A stretch of 64,000 nt of DNA, from the NCBI GenBank assembly GCA_039545295.1, contig BCIK01000004.1, positions 1,241,389 to 1,305,388 of the forward strand. The letters run 5' to 3'. A program made the position numbers and the translations under genes. Under the pieces are notes generated by a model. It searched no databases and was not told the DNA's origin. It worked only from the letters and a program-made list of their open reading frames with translations. Positions within the stretch are counted from its first letter, which is position 1. Each line of letters starts with the position of its first letter. Shown in pieces: positions 1-13,198 of the stretch. Source of the DNA: Udeniomyces pyricola (taxonomy: Eukaryota; Basidiomycota; Tremellomycetes; Cystofilobasidiales; Mrakiaceae).

Positions 1-2203
1 TCTGGTGCCGGGCTGAGAGACACGCTCACGCAGAGCGCAGATGAGCTTGTCTGTTTGGTCGAGGAAAAACTGATGACCGTGAGTCATGGCTCGACCCGTA
101 TCCTGCCGAGATCTCTTGCATCATATCGCTGATGAACCTTCACGTGTCAACTTTGCCTTCGAACGTTGGGTGCTTTCAAGATTGCCGCGCTCCTGCATTC
201 GACCGTCGCTGCTGTTGATTCACCTATCAGCCACATCACTTCGGCCCTCGCCGACGAATCAGCCAAAAACGCCACGTTTGTCGAATCTAGCGGCAACGAT
301 TACGAAGAGATGGTACGTGATTGCTGATAGCCTGTGAAACACTTTGGTTTCGCTGTTGTCGCACGAAAGCTGACTTGAGTTGGTCTCTGTACCCCCTTGA
401 CGTGGATCAAACACAGAGGCAACGTCTGGCCGCCCTCGAGAAGTCGATCGCTGCCGTTCCTGCTAAGCGCCATCTCGCTCGGCTTGACCTCAAAACTCAG
501 CTGACCGAAGCTGTGGCATCCATCTTTTCCGCCTTCGAAGAGACACAAGCCGCGCAAGACGCCGCCGACCTCGCTCGCTTTGAGGCAGAGAGAGCCAAAG
601 TCGTAGACGCGTTGACGCAGCATCAGACGGAAACAGCCAGGCGCGTCGAAGAGCTTAATTCGGTGTTCAGTGGATTGGGCGTTACTTTGCGAGAAATGAA
701 GAACGTCATGAGTTCAATCGCCGAGAGGGGACCGACGGTATGTTTGCCATTTCTCGTACTTCTATAGCGTTTTGTGCCCACACCTAGACTGATAACGCAT
801 CGTACTGGGCTGGTACCTCTTCCTTCGAAAAAAAAAAAAAAACCCCAGGAAATCCAAACGGTGACTGAGGGTCTGCAAACAGGCCTCGTCGAGCTTCGGG
901 AGACGGCATCAACATCGATGACGGCTATGATGAATCAAGTCGAATCTACCAGCAACCAGCTAGCTGAGGCATCAACCAAATGTTCGTTTTCCTCTGTGTC
1001 TCTGTCTGTTCTGAGGGATACATAGATATCGATCAATTGACCAGAAGAGATACTGACAATTCAATTGTGGATATTGTTTTGTCTCGACCACGAACACCAC
1101 CTTGCTTCATCTGTTTTAGCTGCCGCCAAATCAACCAAGCTCTCCAAGAAGCGCGAGTCAACGCTTGCTTCCCTGATGGCATCATCAAACTCGGCCGACA
1201 AGGAAATCCAACAAGACCTCGAAGGGCTTCGTATCTGTTCGGACGAATCAACGCAACAGCTGCTGGCTTCTGTAAGTCGCTCGACTTTGCGCAACCTGGT
1301 CTGCTCCTTGAGGCCTCATTGACTGACGTCAGAATTTCATCATCGTTCTTCTTTTTTTGTTCTCTCTCCTTCGCTCCAAACGTCTTTCTTTTGCAGCAAC
1401 AAACCTCGACGCGTGTTCTCGACTCATACTACGCCATCAGCTCGACAGCTCTAAACGAACTCGGTTCCTCGACCCAGTCTCTCATCACCAACCGCCTTTT
1501 GTCCGATATTCCTACTGGCTCGACGCCACGGAAGCGTACCTGGGATGTTCCCGAGTCTTGGGAGCGATCTGGCCCGCGCTCTGTGGTCATTGCCAGATAT
1601 CAGCGAGGAGAGATTCAGGACGGGGGACAAAGGCGGTCAATGGTCTCGCAGTTTGAGAGCGTCGAAGGTGACGAGGATGATCTGGAAGCTACGGCAGCTC
1701 GCACCAGCCTCGGCACGAGTCGTTCCACCCTGGGCGAATCTGCCAGTTCTCAGAACGAGTTGGGAGCTCACCTTCCCGAAGCAGAGGTGGACGAAGACGG
1801 AATTCTTTCCCCGACATTTTCCTCATCATCTTCGCCCGTGCTTGAGATTCGATGCCCGTCGCCTCCTCCTCCCACGTCACGTTTGTCCCCATCTCTGTCC
1901 TCATCCAGCCAATCTCTGTCCGCCTCCGCCATCTTGGCTTCCATCCAACCCCTTGGCCCACCTCCGTCCGCCAATCTTCGCCGCTCGACTTCAGCTCGAT
2001 CAGTTTCTTCTTCTTCCAACGCTGAAAACGCCCCTCCGACCCTCCAATCCTCACAGAAGCCAACGAGCGGAAAGGGAAGAGCTCCCCCCAGGGACCGGTC
2101 CAACGCTACTGGCAACCATGGCTCGAACAACATCGAACCTTTGGCAGAGACGAGAACAAATTTGCTTCGGTCGACTTCTCAGAGAGGAAACCGGCGAGGT
2201 TGA
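1..2203 (+). CDS. Kinesin-5 (BimC/Cin8/Eg5-type) mitotic motor, C-terminal stalk and tail only; 5' end outside window
   Basis: This is the 3' part of a plus-end-directed, bipolar spindle motor; the motor domain lies before base 1. Exons are read at about 1-78, 175-311, 415-738, 850-980, 1120-1269 and 1398-2203, joined by short introns (for example a GTGAGT donor after 78 and a GTACGT donor after 311). The stalk is alpha-helical and coiled-coil-like (LAALEKSIAA, EELNSVFSGLG). The key evidence is the BimC box near 1510-1545, TGSTPRKRTWDVPESW, the tail segment phosphorylated by Cdk1 in kinesin-5 proteins. After it comes a Ser/Pro-rich, low-complexity tail of roughly 200 residues ending in RGNRRG and a stop at 2201-2203. 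The family call rests on the BimC box and stalk because no motor motif is visible. An A-tract at about 829-842 lies inside an intron. Confidence 0.75.
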
Positions 2204-2847
2204 GCAGCCGATGATCGGTCTCGTTTGTTCATAAATCGTGTTTCTCTCGATGATATCTGCCCGTTCCTTCTCCTTCTCCTCTTTGGTTCCGTTTCTTTCT
2301 CCTCTGCCTTGACAATATTCGTAGACTTACCCAGTACCCTCCATTTGCCAACAAAACGTTTCACCTTCCTCATCTTTCTCGCGTTTCCAACTCTACCTTC
2401 GCTAGGATGAACGGACGGTTCAGTTCAAGCCCTCTCCAATCATCCATTGGGTCTTAATTCTTGCCGTTCCTTACGTTTCGTTATTTCCCTACCTTCCTAT
2501 CCTTTCCCCTAGTGTGAGCCTGTATGATTTCCAATATGTGCCAACCAGGCACGTCATAACGCCAGTCCCCTTTTATCTCGACCACGCCCAGTCCAAGTTT
2601 TTTTTTTCTCTACCAGTATCGATCGTCCTTTCCCCGTTCTCCATTGCGATGCCTCTACGATACCCTACCTTATATCTGTCTCGGTATCGATCAATGTCTC
2701 CAAATCGAATTTCAGCCAGATGTGACATGACAATCATTTCTATTTCCGTTTCGCGATATGGGCGCCGTGCGCGAATGCTCAATGAACAGATCACACCAAC
2801 GCAAGGAACAGAGAAAAGCGATGAAAGTAGATCGTCATCCATGCTCA
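2204..2847. other. Intergenic region between convergent 3' ends
   Basis: The kinesin gene (+) ends at 2203 and the unidentified gene on the minus strand ends at 2848, so this stretch holds two 3' untranslated regions. It is pyrimidine-rich on the plus strand (TTCTCCTTCTCC-like runs, an 11-T run near 2598). I see no supported gene; the small open frames on both strands lack splice partners and recognisable motifs. Confidence 0.5.
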
Positions 2848-5840
2848 TCATTCCATCATTTTCGAACTCTTTCCTTGTACTGATTCGCTCTGTTCCTCTG
2901 ATAGATCGCAGAGGAGTGCTGACGGCAGAATAAACCGCTTTCTATGCTTTTCTCGTTGGCCAACCACAAGCGCCGACTCGGCATCGACCCTCTCATGGCT
3001 TGCGACGACCTCTACCGATTCGTCAGTGGGTTGAGCGTCCTGGCCCTGATGTCGTTTCCACGCTTCTTCTCGGAACGATAAGTCGGCTTTGTTTCGCGAT
3101 GTTGCTGATTGATAGCTTTGCCCGAGGTGTTCACTCGTACGCCCGGGGTCGGAAGCAACATAGACTGATGATGAATGAAGACGGCTCGTGATGAGAAATC
3201 CAGATGGCTGTGGCATTCTTAAAGGGCGATGCGATAGTGAAGATGAGGGAAGATCCTCACTTGATGTATCGTATCGAGAGACTGCCGGTTGGATCATGGA
3301 GTCAGATTGATATACTTTATCGAACAGATCGTCGTTGAAGATGTGATTGAGAAAGCAAGGAAAGTCGTCGCTGTCAACTCCGTCGTCATCACTTTGTTCG
3401 ATGATACAATCCGCGAATGTTGGTATTGACGATGGATCATCTGAGGTAAAGATCAGAGCGCCAAGTCAGGTTCAGGTGTATATGTCCCGTACGAAAATGA
3501 CTATAGCGATATGGGACGTACGTTGCGGTGGGGATGCCGGTTCATCTTCCAGAGTTTCAATGTCTTCTTCACAGGACTCGATCCAGTCTCCATCCATACG
3601 GGGTAGCCTGTTCTCGTCGGTGGGTTGCGTACCAGAGGTTGATGCCCGTTGGACGATAGAGTAAGGTAACGACGATGGACTATGCACCTCGTCGTAGATA
3701 GAAATTAGGTCTTCCATCGGAGTAGATGAACGAGAACTCGAACTCGATACCACCTGCGGCAAGTCAGGCATTCGTGGTTGTACAAGCTGATATCGTTGCC
3801 ATACAATCGATAACGTACAAGATAAATCAACAAAGTTTTTTCGCACGTACCTGATTTGGGTTTGTGCCGCAAAATTACAAGCGAAAACAGAAAACATACC
3901 TTGATGAGTTTAGATCGGCAAAGTTTAGGCATGAGCTCGTTGAGCGAAGATGTCATGGCTTGATAGAATCGGGCCTCTGGGTCTTGCACATCAGGCGTAG
4001 TAGCCTGCTGGTTGTCATCGTTGTTGAGCGAAGAAAGAAGGGAGAGAGGACGAGGATAGGCGAGGCTTGAGGGTGTCTCAGAAGCACTCGCTGGTGGAAT
4101 CTCCGAGCGTTCAGCTTGAAGGGATTCGATATTCTATGACAAGTATAAAATGAACACCGAATGCGAACCGAGATTAAGATCAGGTCGTTCCGTTGAAGGT
4201 TAATGAGCATCGCACATCTCCGCTCTTGCTGAATTTCTACTCACCAAGAATAACCGTTTCGCCCGCTTCTTGACCGGCTTCTCAGCCAACCGGATGAGAG
4301 AAGCCAAGCTCTTAGCTATGGTCGAATGATTTTTGGCGTTCTCGATGGATTTCTGCCGTACCAAGGGGACAAATTAATGGGGAAGGCGAACATGGGTACA
4401 AGGCAAGGTCTGATGGAGATAGTCGTCGACTCGGAGATGAGTTGTTCGTATGTGTAAATGGTATTGATTAGCCACTCACCTCGATGCGTCTACGATCAAC
4501 CATGTCCCCATAAACCCTGCTTCAGACACACACCGGACGAACCAGGAAACGAACAGTGATCAGTTCACTCATGTCGCTTGAACGTGAATGAAGTTGTTCA
4601 ATTCAACACGCGTACCTTGCAAGCGAACAAGAAATAACTCGGTTCATCTCTGTCGACACCAACGCGAGATAACCAGGACTTATATCTGGTCGTTCGAACG
4701 CTTGGCGATAGATTGCGACGAAACTTGCGTTCTCATCCAAAACTGTATAGACCATTCCATAGGTCAGGGATTGAAAGAGATCAGATGAATAAGCGACGGT
4801 CATCCTGCATCAGCGATCAAGGCCGAGTCAAGCAATATGCGGAAGAACAACCACCGATCTTAACCTGTCTGTCTTGCCCAATCCTCGACCCCGACGCGTG
4901 ACGACCCTCCCTCAGGGGTAACCCCTAGCATGTCGCCTCCTGGTATTCTCTCAGAAAGCCTTTGTCTTTTTCTTTTCCTCTTCCGCTTGGTCTCCCTCGT
5001 CTTGGTTGCTCGCAGGGTGTTGGATGGGTCCCAATGCAGGTCAATTGTCAAGGCATCAAGTCGTACAGCAGGACGAGAATAGCTTGGTGGAAGCTTCGAA
5101 CGCGAATATTCAAAGTGAATGTTGACTGGAAATCAACAGCAAGGGTAGGTTGGCAAATGGTGTCAGAATGATGAAAGGCTTGGCCAGAACCAGGTAAGTC
5201 GGATACAGCGTGGATATATGCGGCCTTCAAGGGGCCATATGGCAGCCTCAAGACAGTTTCATCTGCACAACGACGCACAATAGGTCTCTCCTGTCTCAGA
5301 CATGTGGATATCTGATACCAGGTCAATGGCTAAAACGTGTGTGTTCTGATGCGACGATCGAAAAGCGGTCCAGTGGTCAGCGGCCCTGATTGCCTAGCTA
5401 TAGCTCGCTACGTCTGATCAAGTATCTAGCTAAATCAGTCTACTCACCTCACCAAACCAGGCTCGCACCCATCCAGCTAATCCGGACCATCCAACTCTGT
5501 CTGTGCCGTCATGTTCGCCTAAACTACACGTTTTGATCTCCACTCCTCGGATGCGACTCTTAACCCTGACCTTGACCACACCCTCCTCCCCGACCCCGAC
5601 GTGGAGAGACTCAGAACCCAGGAACAGGCCATATCCCTCCTGTGTACAGAACTTGATAGGTTTACTTTCAGTACCATGCGGGTCAGTTGATCGCTGAAGC
5701 TCATGAGGCGGTGAAGGCATGAGCTGAAGATGATGAGTGAGGATTAAGCGAAGGGGAAGGGGACTTGATGAGCACGTTCGAAGGGAGCCTTTCTGTTTGT
5801 GTAAGATCTGATGAGTCGCGGAGGATGTCAGAGATGACAT
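2848..5840 (-). CDS. Hypothetical multi-exon protein with an acidic, Ser-rich C-terminal half
   Basis: I do not recognise the family. The first exon, 5840-5448, starts at MSSLTSS and ends at a GTGAGT donor. A second exon follows a TATCAG acceptor near 5315 (ISTCLRQERPIVRR...). A third follows a TTTCCAG acceptor near 5123 and reads in phase as VNIHFEYSRSKLPPSYSRP, leading into a Lys/Arg run (KRKRKRKRQR). Further pieces are VYGDMVDRRRIE (about 4525-4490), KSIENAKNHSTIAKSLASLI (about 4355-4245) and a segment around 4130-3905 containing NELMPKLCRSKLIK. The last part is Ser/Asp/Glu-rich (MDGDWIESCEEDIETLEDEP near 3595-3535, then EQSDDDGVDSDDFPC near 3395-3350) and runs to a stop at 2848. Exon links near 4600-4870 are unresolved, and the region could hold two genes. 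The basic helical middle and acidic tail suggest a nuclear or adaptor protein, which is only inference. Confidence 0.4.
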
Positions 5841-6412
5841 GGTTGAAGACTAAGGTGAATGGGAGCAGGTTGGACGCTGTACGTAGAAGCTAGGTAGAGG
5901 AAGCAGATCAACACGGAATCGAGGCACTGTGACGAGGTCGTTCCGGTCGTTCCAAATACCGATCGTATCATGATTAAACGTAACCGACAGCATCAGTTTT
6001 GCCGTGGGCCATGCAACATGTACATCAAACGATCTCTGTACACATTCAGCTGATCGTTCAAAATAGTCAGCCTATATATTGCTTTCACCTCGACTCTAGG
6101 AATGGGGAATGGTAGGACGGGTGCAATAATTACTGCGAATGTCATCAAGAGTACAAGATGGGAATATACGAAAGAGGGTCACAAAACAAAAGCGCGAAAA
6201 CTTCGTGCGAAAAAGAGAGGCTGGAAGCAAGAGTCAAAGTAGCCGGGCAGGTTAAATGTCAAATCAGAAGGGAAGAGGCCAGCTAGAGTATTTAAAAAGC
6301 AAGTCAGAAATACAAATCTAAGGAAACCCCATATCGTCCCCTACCAATTGGCTGCAACCCCCCCCCCCCCCCTACCCGTTCTATCAACGTTGTCGCCTCA
6401 CCCAAAGCATCA
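5841..6412. other. Intergenic region with a 15-C homopolymer
   Basis: This holds the upstream region of the unidentified minus-strand gene (start 5840) and the 3' flank of UBR1 (stop at 6413). A run of 15 C lies at 6358-6372. No further gene is supported. The homopolymer is a likely place for sequencing-length error, but it lies just beyond the UBR1 stop and does not affect coding. Confidence 0.5.
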
Positions 6413-9400
6413 TCACATCGACGACCATCCACCTGCATCCAAGATACTCTCCATCTTCCTAGCGACAAATGTTGGGACGCCGTGCGCAAGCCAGGCGCGT
6501 CGGATCTCTTCAAGGCGAGGATGTGAAAGGTGCTGGGGGAAGCCTCGCTTGAGGGAATGGTCGAGTTCCTGAAGTAGTCAATCAGAAGTGAAGAGATGAG
6601 CAAAGCGCAGGCAACAGAAAGTCAGTTTCTAGGTACTGTGAGCGGTTAGCATTTGATTGAGTCGAGCTAAGGATAGCAGACTGACGTCATGGGAATCCAG
6701 GTAGATGTTTTGTCCCCACGAGCCGCTGCCGGCCCACAGCCAGAGGATCTGCCATTTGCGAATGTCGAGGAATATGCCCACCGGAGCGTTACATCTACGA
6801 GGTCAGGATCCATCCGGGGTTAGCTGTTTTTCACTCACAGGTAGATGACAAGATCAAGCGCTTCTTCTGACTCACTTGCGCATGTGCAGGTTACACTCTC
6901 CTAGCCCTTCAGACGCGCCGGGTAGATCCTCCTTGCAACAACTAACGCCCGAGCATACGCCCTCACCGCAAAACAGACAAATCGCCGTGCTCGCTGGCAA
7001 TGTGCCACAGTTCGGACATTCCCATCGTCCGTAGCGCTCAAAGACTTCCTCAAGCGTCTCTGGAAGATTAGCAAGATGGTAGACGGATGGATAGCCGAGT
7101 CGAACAAGTGAAGATGGAGATCGAGGGCCGTAAAAGGCCGAGAATTGTTTGAGGTACGACGAGATGGTATCAGAGATGGCCGAGGCGGCGGGAGCGAGAA
7201 CGACGCCACTAGGTGGAGACAAAGAGGTCGCTGGAGAGGGAATGTGAAGTCGATGAAGGAGACGCATGTACTCCGACGCTGTTGGATGCGGTACGGACTC
7301 GCTTGCCGTTGGGTCGAGAAGGAGCGAAGATGGAGCTGGCTGGTTCGACTTCACTACGTGGTGAATAATGGCGGCTCGACGGACAAACGGAAGGGTATAG
7401 GCGTAGAGGAGACGAGCGAGCACATCGTCCGAAAGGCAAAGCAGGTACTCCGTGACCTCGAACTGAAGGATGCGGGAGTGAGAGCACAGTCCACCGATGA
7501 GGTGTCGAACGTTACCAAAGATTTCCTTTGCAGCGGCGCCATCGACCTGGTCAACCTTGAGCCACGAGAGCGGTCGGCCGGGGAATGAGCGCAAGAGATG
7601 CAAAAGACCAAGGACGGCTCGACAGAGTTCGGCGTAGTAAGTGAGGACGAGAATCGGTTGGAGGTACTCGTACGCAACAGCGGCGCCTTCGACGAGAATT
7701 CCAAGAGGGTCGCGAAGTAGCAGAGGTGAAGCAATCTTGGTATCCCGGTACCACTCTGGTAGAAGGCGAGCAAACAGCCCGTACCTTGCCCGGACAAGGC
7801 CTGGTCCTCCGCCCAAGCTCCACCAAGCGGCCCCGCGCATTGCGCTGAGTAAGCATTTGAGCAACTGGTTGGTTGCCGGACTGATGGATTCGGCCACCGT
7901 CTCACCCGGCGGTACAGCATTTCCTCGCTGCGCAACCTCGAGCCCAGCGACTGTGTAAGCGACGAGATCATCCGGAAGATACATGCCTGTCGTCGGTCGA
8001 TCTTGCATAAGTGCCTCGGGTGGACTTCGCGACCGGAGATGAGTCGACTGCTGAGAGATTGGGCGAACAATGGCGTATAGGTCGAGCATCATCTTCTTCG
8101 TCCTAGGGTCGAGCAGCTCCGCAGGGGTTGAGTTGGGCGGAGGTGGGGGCGGAGTCGGCGGTGAAGTGGCGTCGGCAAACAGGCAAGGCAGCTCGCCCGT
8201 CTCGGTCCGATGTTGGAACATGAGCGAGGTGTCGGGCACGTCCCGGAGGGCCTCGGTATTAATGAACCGAAGCCAATCCCGTAAAGGAAGCGAGTCGCTT
8301 TTGATGGGCTTGCCCGGCTGATCGTACGGACTTTGCATCGGAAGGAGGACGTTACCGAGCGATTTACAGAGCGGACAGTTGAACTCGCGTCGTGCGACGT
8401 TTTCGGGGTGATTTCGTGCCGCTTGGGCGTGGTGACGAGTCTCAGTTGTCTTGGTATAAGATTCAAAGCAGGAGAGATGCATGAGGTGACCGCATGTCGA
8501 CGCGTAAAGGCCGAACCGGAAGCTGTTGCGTGGGAAAGCATCTGGCACAGCCGTTGAGGCCGGGAATGGAGATGCTGGGTCGTCGGCGATCGGTGCTGGC
8601 GGCACTGGTCGGTCAAGAGAGGGCGGCAACTGGCATGCCTCGGCGAGCCACGAGAGCGAATTCATGGGGGCGAGGCGGAGAATTTTGGACGGTTGGACGA
8701 GAGCCATCGAACCACATGCAATGGTCGAGGTACAGTCTTCTTGACAGACCATGCAGGCACCGTAGACAATCTCTTCAGAGTCGGGCTCGTCGTCCATCTC
8801 GTCGTCTTCATCGCCGTGAGCGTCCAAAAAGGCTTGCTGATCTTTCGAAAACTGCTGCATGATAGCGGCCTGACGAGCAGCGGCCTTAGTCTTGCGAGGC
8901 GTCTTCTTGGTTGCCGAGGCGTTGGCTGCGGGTGCCAAAGGGGGAGCGACTCGCCATCGGTCGACCTCCTGGGCCCCTTCTTCGCGACAAGCGTCGAGGC
9001 ACCATCGCACCCGACCCTTGAAGTTCTTGAAGAGATCTTCGTCCTCAATCTGGCAGAGGAGCCGAACGAGTGTCCATTCTGGGACGTACTCGGTCAGGGA
9101 GGCAATTCGAGAAAACTGGGTGGCGGCGTGTTGGAGACAGAGCATCGCGAGCTGAAGGCCGAGTTCGAGCACCGACTCTTGCGACTCGCGGGCCTTGCCA
9201 TCCGTCGAGGGCCCTTCCTTGTTGGATAGACGATGAAGCGGGACAAGGTTCCATAACGTGAAAAAGACTATTTGAGGAAGGAATGTCGACTCGTAAGCTC
9301 GATGAAGCGTAGAGTAAGGGCCGTCGGAGGGAATTTCGATGGGTCGGGGTAGCTGAAGGTAGTCGTCGGCCTTGCGCCCGATCTTGGTCCACCGCTTCTC

Positions 9401-12400
9401 GAGGATGGCTTCGACCTCTTGCTTTTGATTACGGGAAAAGTGGTAGAAGAGTGGGTCGACCTCGGCGAAGCATGACTCTTTGAGCTCGTACACGCCAAAG
9501 TCGGTAGCCGTCTCGCTAGGCTTGAAGTCGGCGACGGCGTCGATGATGGAGGCAAGACTGAGGCAGTCAATAGCCCGTTCCGGGAGTCGTCGTGAGAGGT
9601 CCGAGTAGGTCGAGGGGCCAAGGACAAGGGAGTGGATGACTTCGCGACGAGTAAAACGTTCTTGGGACCATGCAGCGACATTGGACGGCTCGCTTAGACA
9701 GACGATAAGGAGGGAGAGAAGTTCTTCAACCATACCGGCCACGGGATGGGCGTAAACGGCATGTTCCATATCGCCTGAGAACCACTCGACCAGAGCGAAT
9801 CGGTCTAGGATCGAGGCAAGTACCAGATTTGGCTCGAGAGTGCAAAATGCAACTTGGAGAAGGAAGATGTCGTTGTCCCAAGCAACCTCGCGAATACCAA
9901 GAGGCGTGTGTTCGCGGTAGTGATGATGCTGCTGTCGCATAGACTGGCCATTTCGAACCCAGAGGCCGTTTCGGAGCTGAGCAACATAGACGACGACTGA
10001 ATGGAATCGTTGCCCCCAAGAAATTCTGCATTAGCGATCGACCCTAGTTGATGAGCAGACAACATAAATCAACCAGGCGAATCACTAACCTCTGAGGGGA
10101 TAGTCCATCAAGAGCGTCAGCCACTGGTCGTTCGAGACCTCGAGCCGATCTTTGACGTCTAAGAGTAGATCTCGCAGCGATCGTCCCTGCGTGCCGATTC
10201 CATGGGCGAGGATAGAGACGTGCTTGAGCAGACCGGCAAGCAGCCAGTGCACCGGATTGTGGAAGCTGACAGGTCGAGTGGAAACATCAAACTCGACGGT
10301 CTCGTGCGTCTCACCAGCAAAGACGATAGTGTGCCAAGTTGGGGGTAGGGAAGGTGGTCGCGCATAGAGTCGGCTACCGTCGATGTCTTGGCTCTTGTAG
10401 ATGAAGGAGACGCATGTGCTGATCGCCATCTTGATGGCGAGCCACTCTTTGGGTTCGCCTTCTTGATTGTCATGTTGTTCAACTCCGCTGGCTTCGGCCA
10501 ACGCCCTTGCGACTCTGCCAAGCTCACCCGAGACCTGGAACGCTTTGACCCAAACCTCAGATTCGTACTCGACGTGATGCAGGGCAGCTCGAACGGTTGG
10601 ATTCATGCCGGTGAAATCGTTCAGTAAGCTAATGGCCTCGGATACGAGCCCTTCGTCGTTGGCAATTTGTTGTTGGACGCCCGGTGATGCGAGGAGTTCT
10701 TTGAGATGGCTAAAGAGCGGCGAAGCCTTCTTCATCTTGAACGACTCCGAGTCGGGATCGATTCGGTTTTGAAAGGGGGATTTGGGAGCAAGGAGGATGC
10801 GCTTGGAGGCGAATTGATTGTTGTAGAAAGCGCGAAGAAGGTTGAGGTAGCGTGCTAGAAGATTCTGCGAAGCAACGACACGCGAAGCGACAGACGGGAT
10901 CGGAAAAAGTTTTGAGGCAAGGTTGGCAGTGCAGTGTTCGACCTCGCGATCGACAAAGAGGTAAAGATCGATGAGGCGATGGAAAACTTTGGCAAACGAG
11001 CCGGCTGTACCATAAGAAAATTAGGACAGAGCTTCAGCACGCATCAAACAACTAAATACATTGATTCAAGGAACATCACCGCCAACTCACCCAAGACGAG
11101 GCGTGTATCTTCATTGACCATCGTGATCTTGGTGAACACTTGCGCAAGCTGCTCTCGCGGCTTCTTCCAGAGCTTCGTGTGGTAGACGAACAGCCAGTCG
11201 GACCGGGCGAGTTCACCAGCCTGGGTGACGGGGTTTGACGAAGGGATGTCAGTCGACCAAAGGCGGTCTAGTCCGGCTCGATACCGGCTATCTGCGCGGT
11301 CCGAGTGAGCGAATCTGGGCTCGGCGAGAACATTAGCGAGAACGGAGCGGAAGAACGTGGGGTCTTCGTTCGGCTGACCAGGGAAGGCGGATGACGAGCA
11401 TAGATCGAGAAGGAAGGCGATGAGGGCGGCTGAGACAGATTCGCGAAAGGTGTCGCGTGAGGTTCGGAGCGTGACTCCAAGATCGATTTGGGCAAGGGTA
11501 TGAGCGATGTGCAGAACACGAGGGATATTGGACGATGTCTCGACGATTTCGCGACCCTGAGCAGAGTAGGAGGATGTAGTTTGAGAATCTGGTTAATCAA
11601 TGTCAGCTGATGTGAAAATGGAATATAAAAAAAAAACACCCACCTGAAAGTGAATTTTATCTGCCATCTTCCAACCTTCGGCCTCGTCCAAGCCGGCAGC
11701 ATCTCCGAGCTGGACCATGACATCCTCGCGAGTGTGCTTTTCGTCGTTCCATAGAACGACCGAGTACGTCGTTGGGTCCGAACGCGATTCCGGCTCCGAG
11801 CTCAATTGATGGAAAAGATCGTCGGCAGTTTTGGGGAGAGACGTCTCTTCTGGCGAGATGTCTAGCGTTTCCAAGATGTATTCAACGACGACAGAAAGCG
11901 TTCGGTGAACAGCCTGCCGGCGCTGCACGGCGAGGAAAGCCGCCGAGCGGGACGGCGAGGGGCTTCGGCTAGCATCGGTGGGCGTGGGACTAAGCAAGCT
12001 GATGGGAGAGCAAGTAGACTCGGATGAGGTGGTAGATGTTGGGAGAGGAGAGAGATCAGAATCCATTGGCGAGGCGGCGGAAGATGGATGGGTTGCGCAG
12101 ATCACAGGCCGTTGCCAAACATGGGCATCACCGCAGGCACAGTAGTCTCCCAAGCTCGTAGCGACTTTTAGAGTTACAGTATGACCTTGATGGTCCGAGG
12201 ATCGGTAGCAGGCTGAACACAGTATGGCGTTGTAGTCCCCAATGCTGCAATCCCTATAGAAGCGGGAAACCCCACAATAACAAACGATCGACGCAACGAG
12301 GAGGAAAAGGTAAGCTCGGACCTGAGACCTTGGGCTTACGGTAAAACACCACTTACCGACATCGGTACATGACCTCTCCTCTCTCAAAGCCCTTTTCGCA

Positions 12401-13198
12401 TCGCTGACTTTGTTGAGTATTTGCCCGACCGAGATCCATCTCGCGTCCTTTCCCTTTACCCTCCCCGGTTGCCTTGAGGGCCGCCAGCCTCTTTTGGGCG
12501 TCGCTCAACCGAAAATCGATAAAGTCACGAGCCTCTGTTGGAAAGAAGATATCTCCCAAGAGGAAGGCGTTTTGTTGAGGAGTTTGGAAGGACTCGGTCG
12601 CGTCGATGAGTGAGATGAGGAGGATCTGGTGGAGTTCGCCCTGGGTGCCAGGCGTATAGCGATTCTGCCTGCGGATCAGACGGAACAAGTGAAAACCGCA
12701 CGCAAAATCCAGGGTATTCAGGTCAGCTCAGAAGTCTCGATTATCTCAAGAAATGTCGTGCTGGATCACTATGGAGCCTGACTGGAGGTGTTAAGGTCAC
12801 AACAACATCAAAAGATCGGCTAACCTTCTCCCCGCAAGACCGGCGAGGGCGCTATGGACGGCCTTGGTGCGCCTCATCTCTTCGTCTTCGTCCTTGGCTC
12901 TCGATTGGATGATAGCAGAGTCCCGACTTGGACTTGAATCGGATCTCAGGAGGAGTTGTCGGACTTCGCCCGGAGCGAAAGCGAGTGCCCGACCTTGAGC
13001 AACGCTCGGCTGCTGACGTTGGTCTGCCGAGACGATGCCTCCTGGCGAGGGCGGACGGATGATGGGATGCGTCGAGACATGGGTGGGGCCGCCTTGAGAG
13101 TTGAACCAAGCTGAGTCAGGCTGAGGCTGCCAGCCAACTGGGGCAGGGGGCAAGTTGGTGTTGGTGTTGGTGTTTGGTGAGCGGCGCGCGCCAAACAT
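6413..13198 (-). CDS. UBR1: E3 ubiquitin-protein ligase UBR1 (N-recognin)
   Basis: A RING-type E3 that recognises destabilising N-terminal residues (Arg/N-degron pathway) and works with an E2 to polyubiquitinate substrates. It starts at 13198 (MFGARRSPN). The UBR box is spread over an intron: CEKGFERGEVMYRCR (near 12400-12355) joins DCSIGDYNAILCSACYRSSD and continues to GDYCACGD and a terminal Cys/His pair (near 12250-12080). A long helical middle follows. The 9940-6872 exon carries a RING-H2 (CMVCQEDC near 8755, CGHLMHLSCF near 8480, FNCPLCKSLG near 8370) and the C-terminal cap (CPNCGTLPAS, then GEGVCSGVSCC). Two last exons give PVGIFLDIRKWQILWLWAG (about 6800-6690) and the end (about 6570-6413) with stop at 6413. 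It is of usual UBR1 size, roughly 1,900-2,000 residues. It is divergent from the PTEN gene. The usual CDCGD of the UBR box reads CACGD here. Confidence 0.93.
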
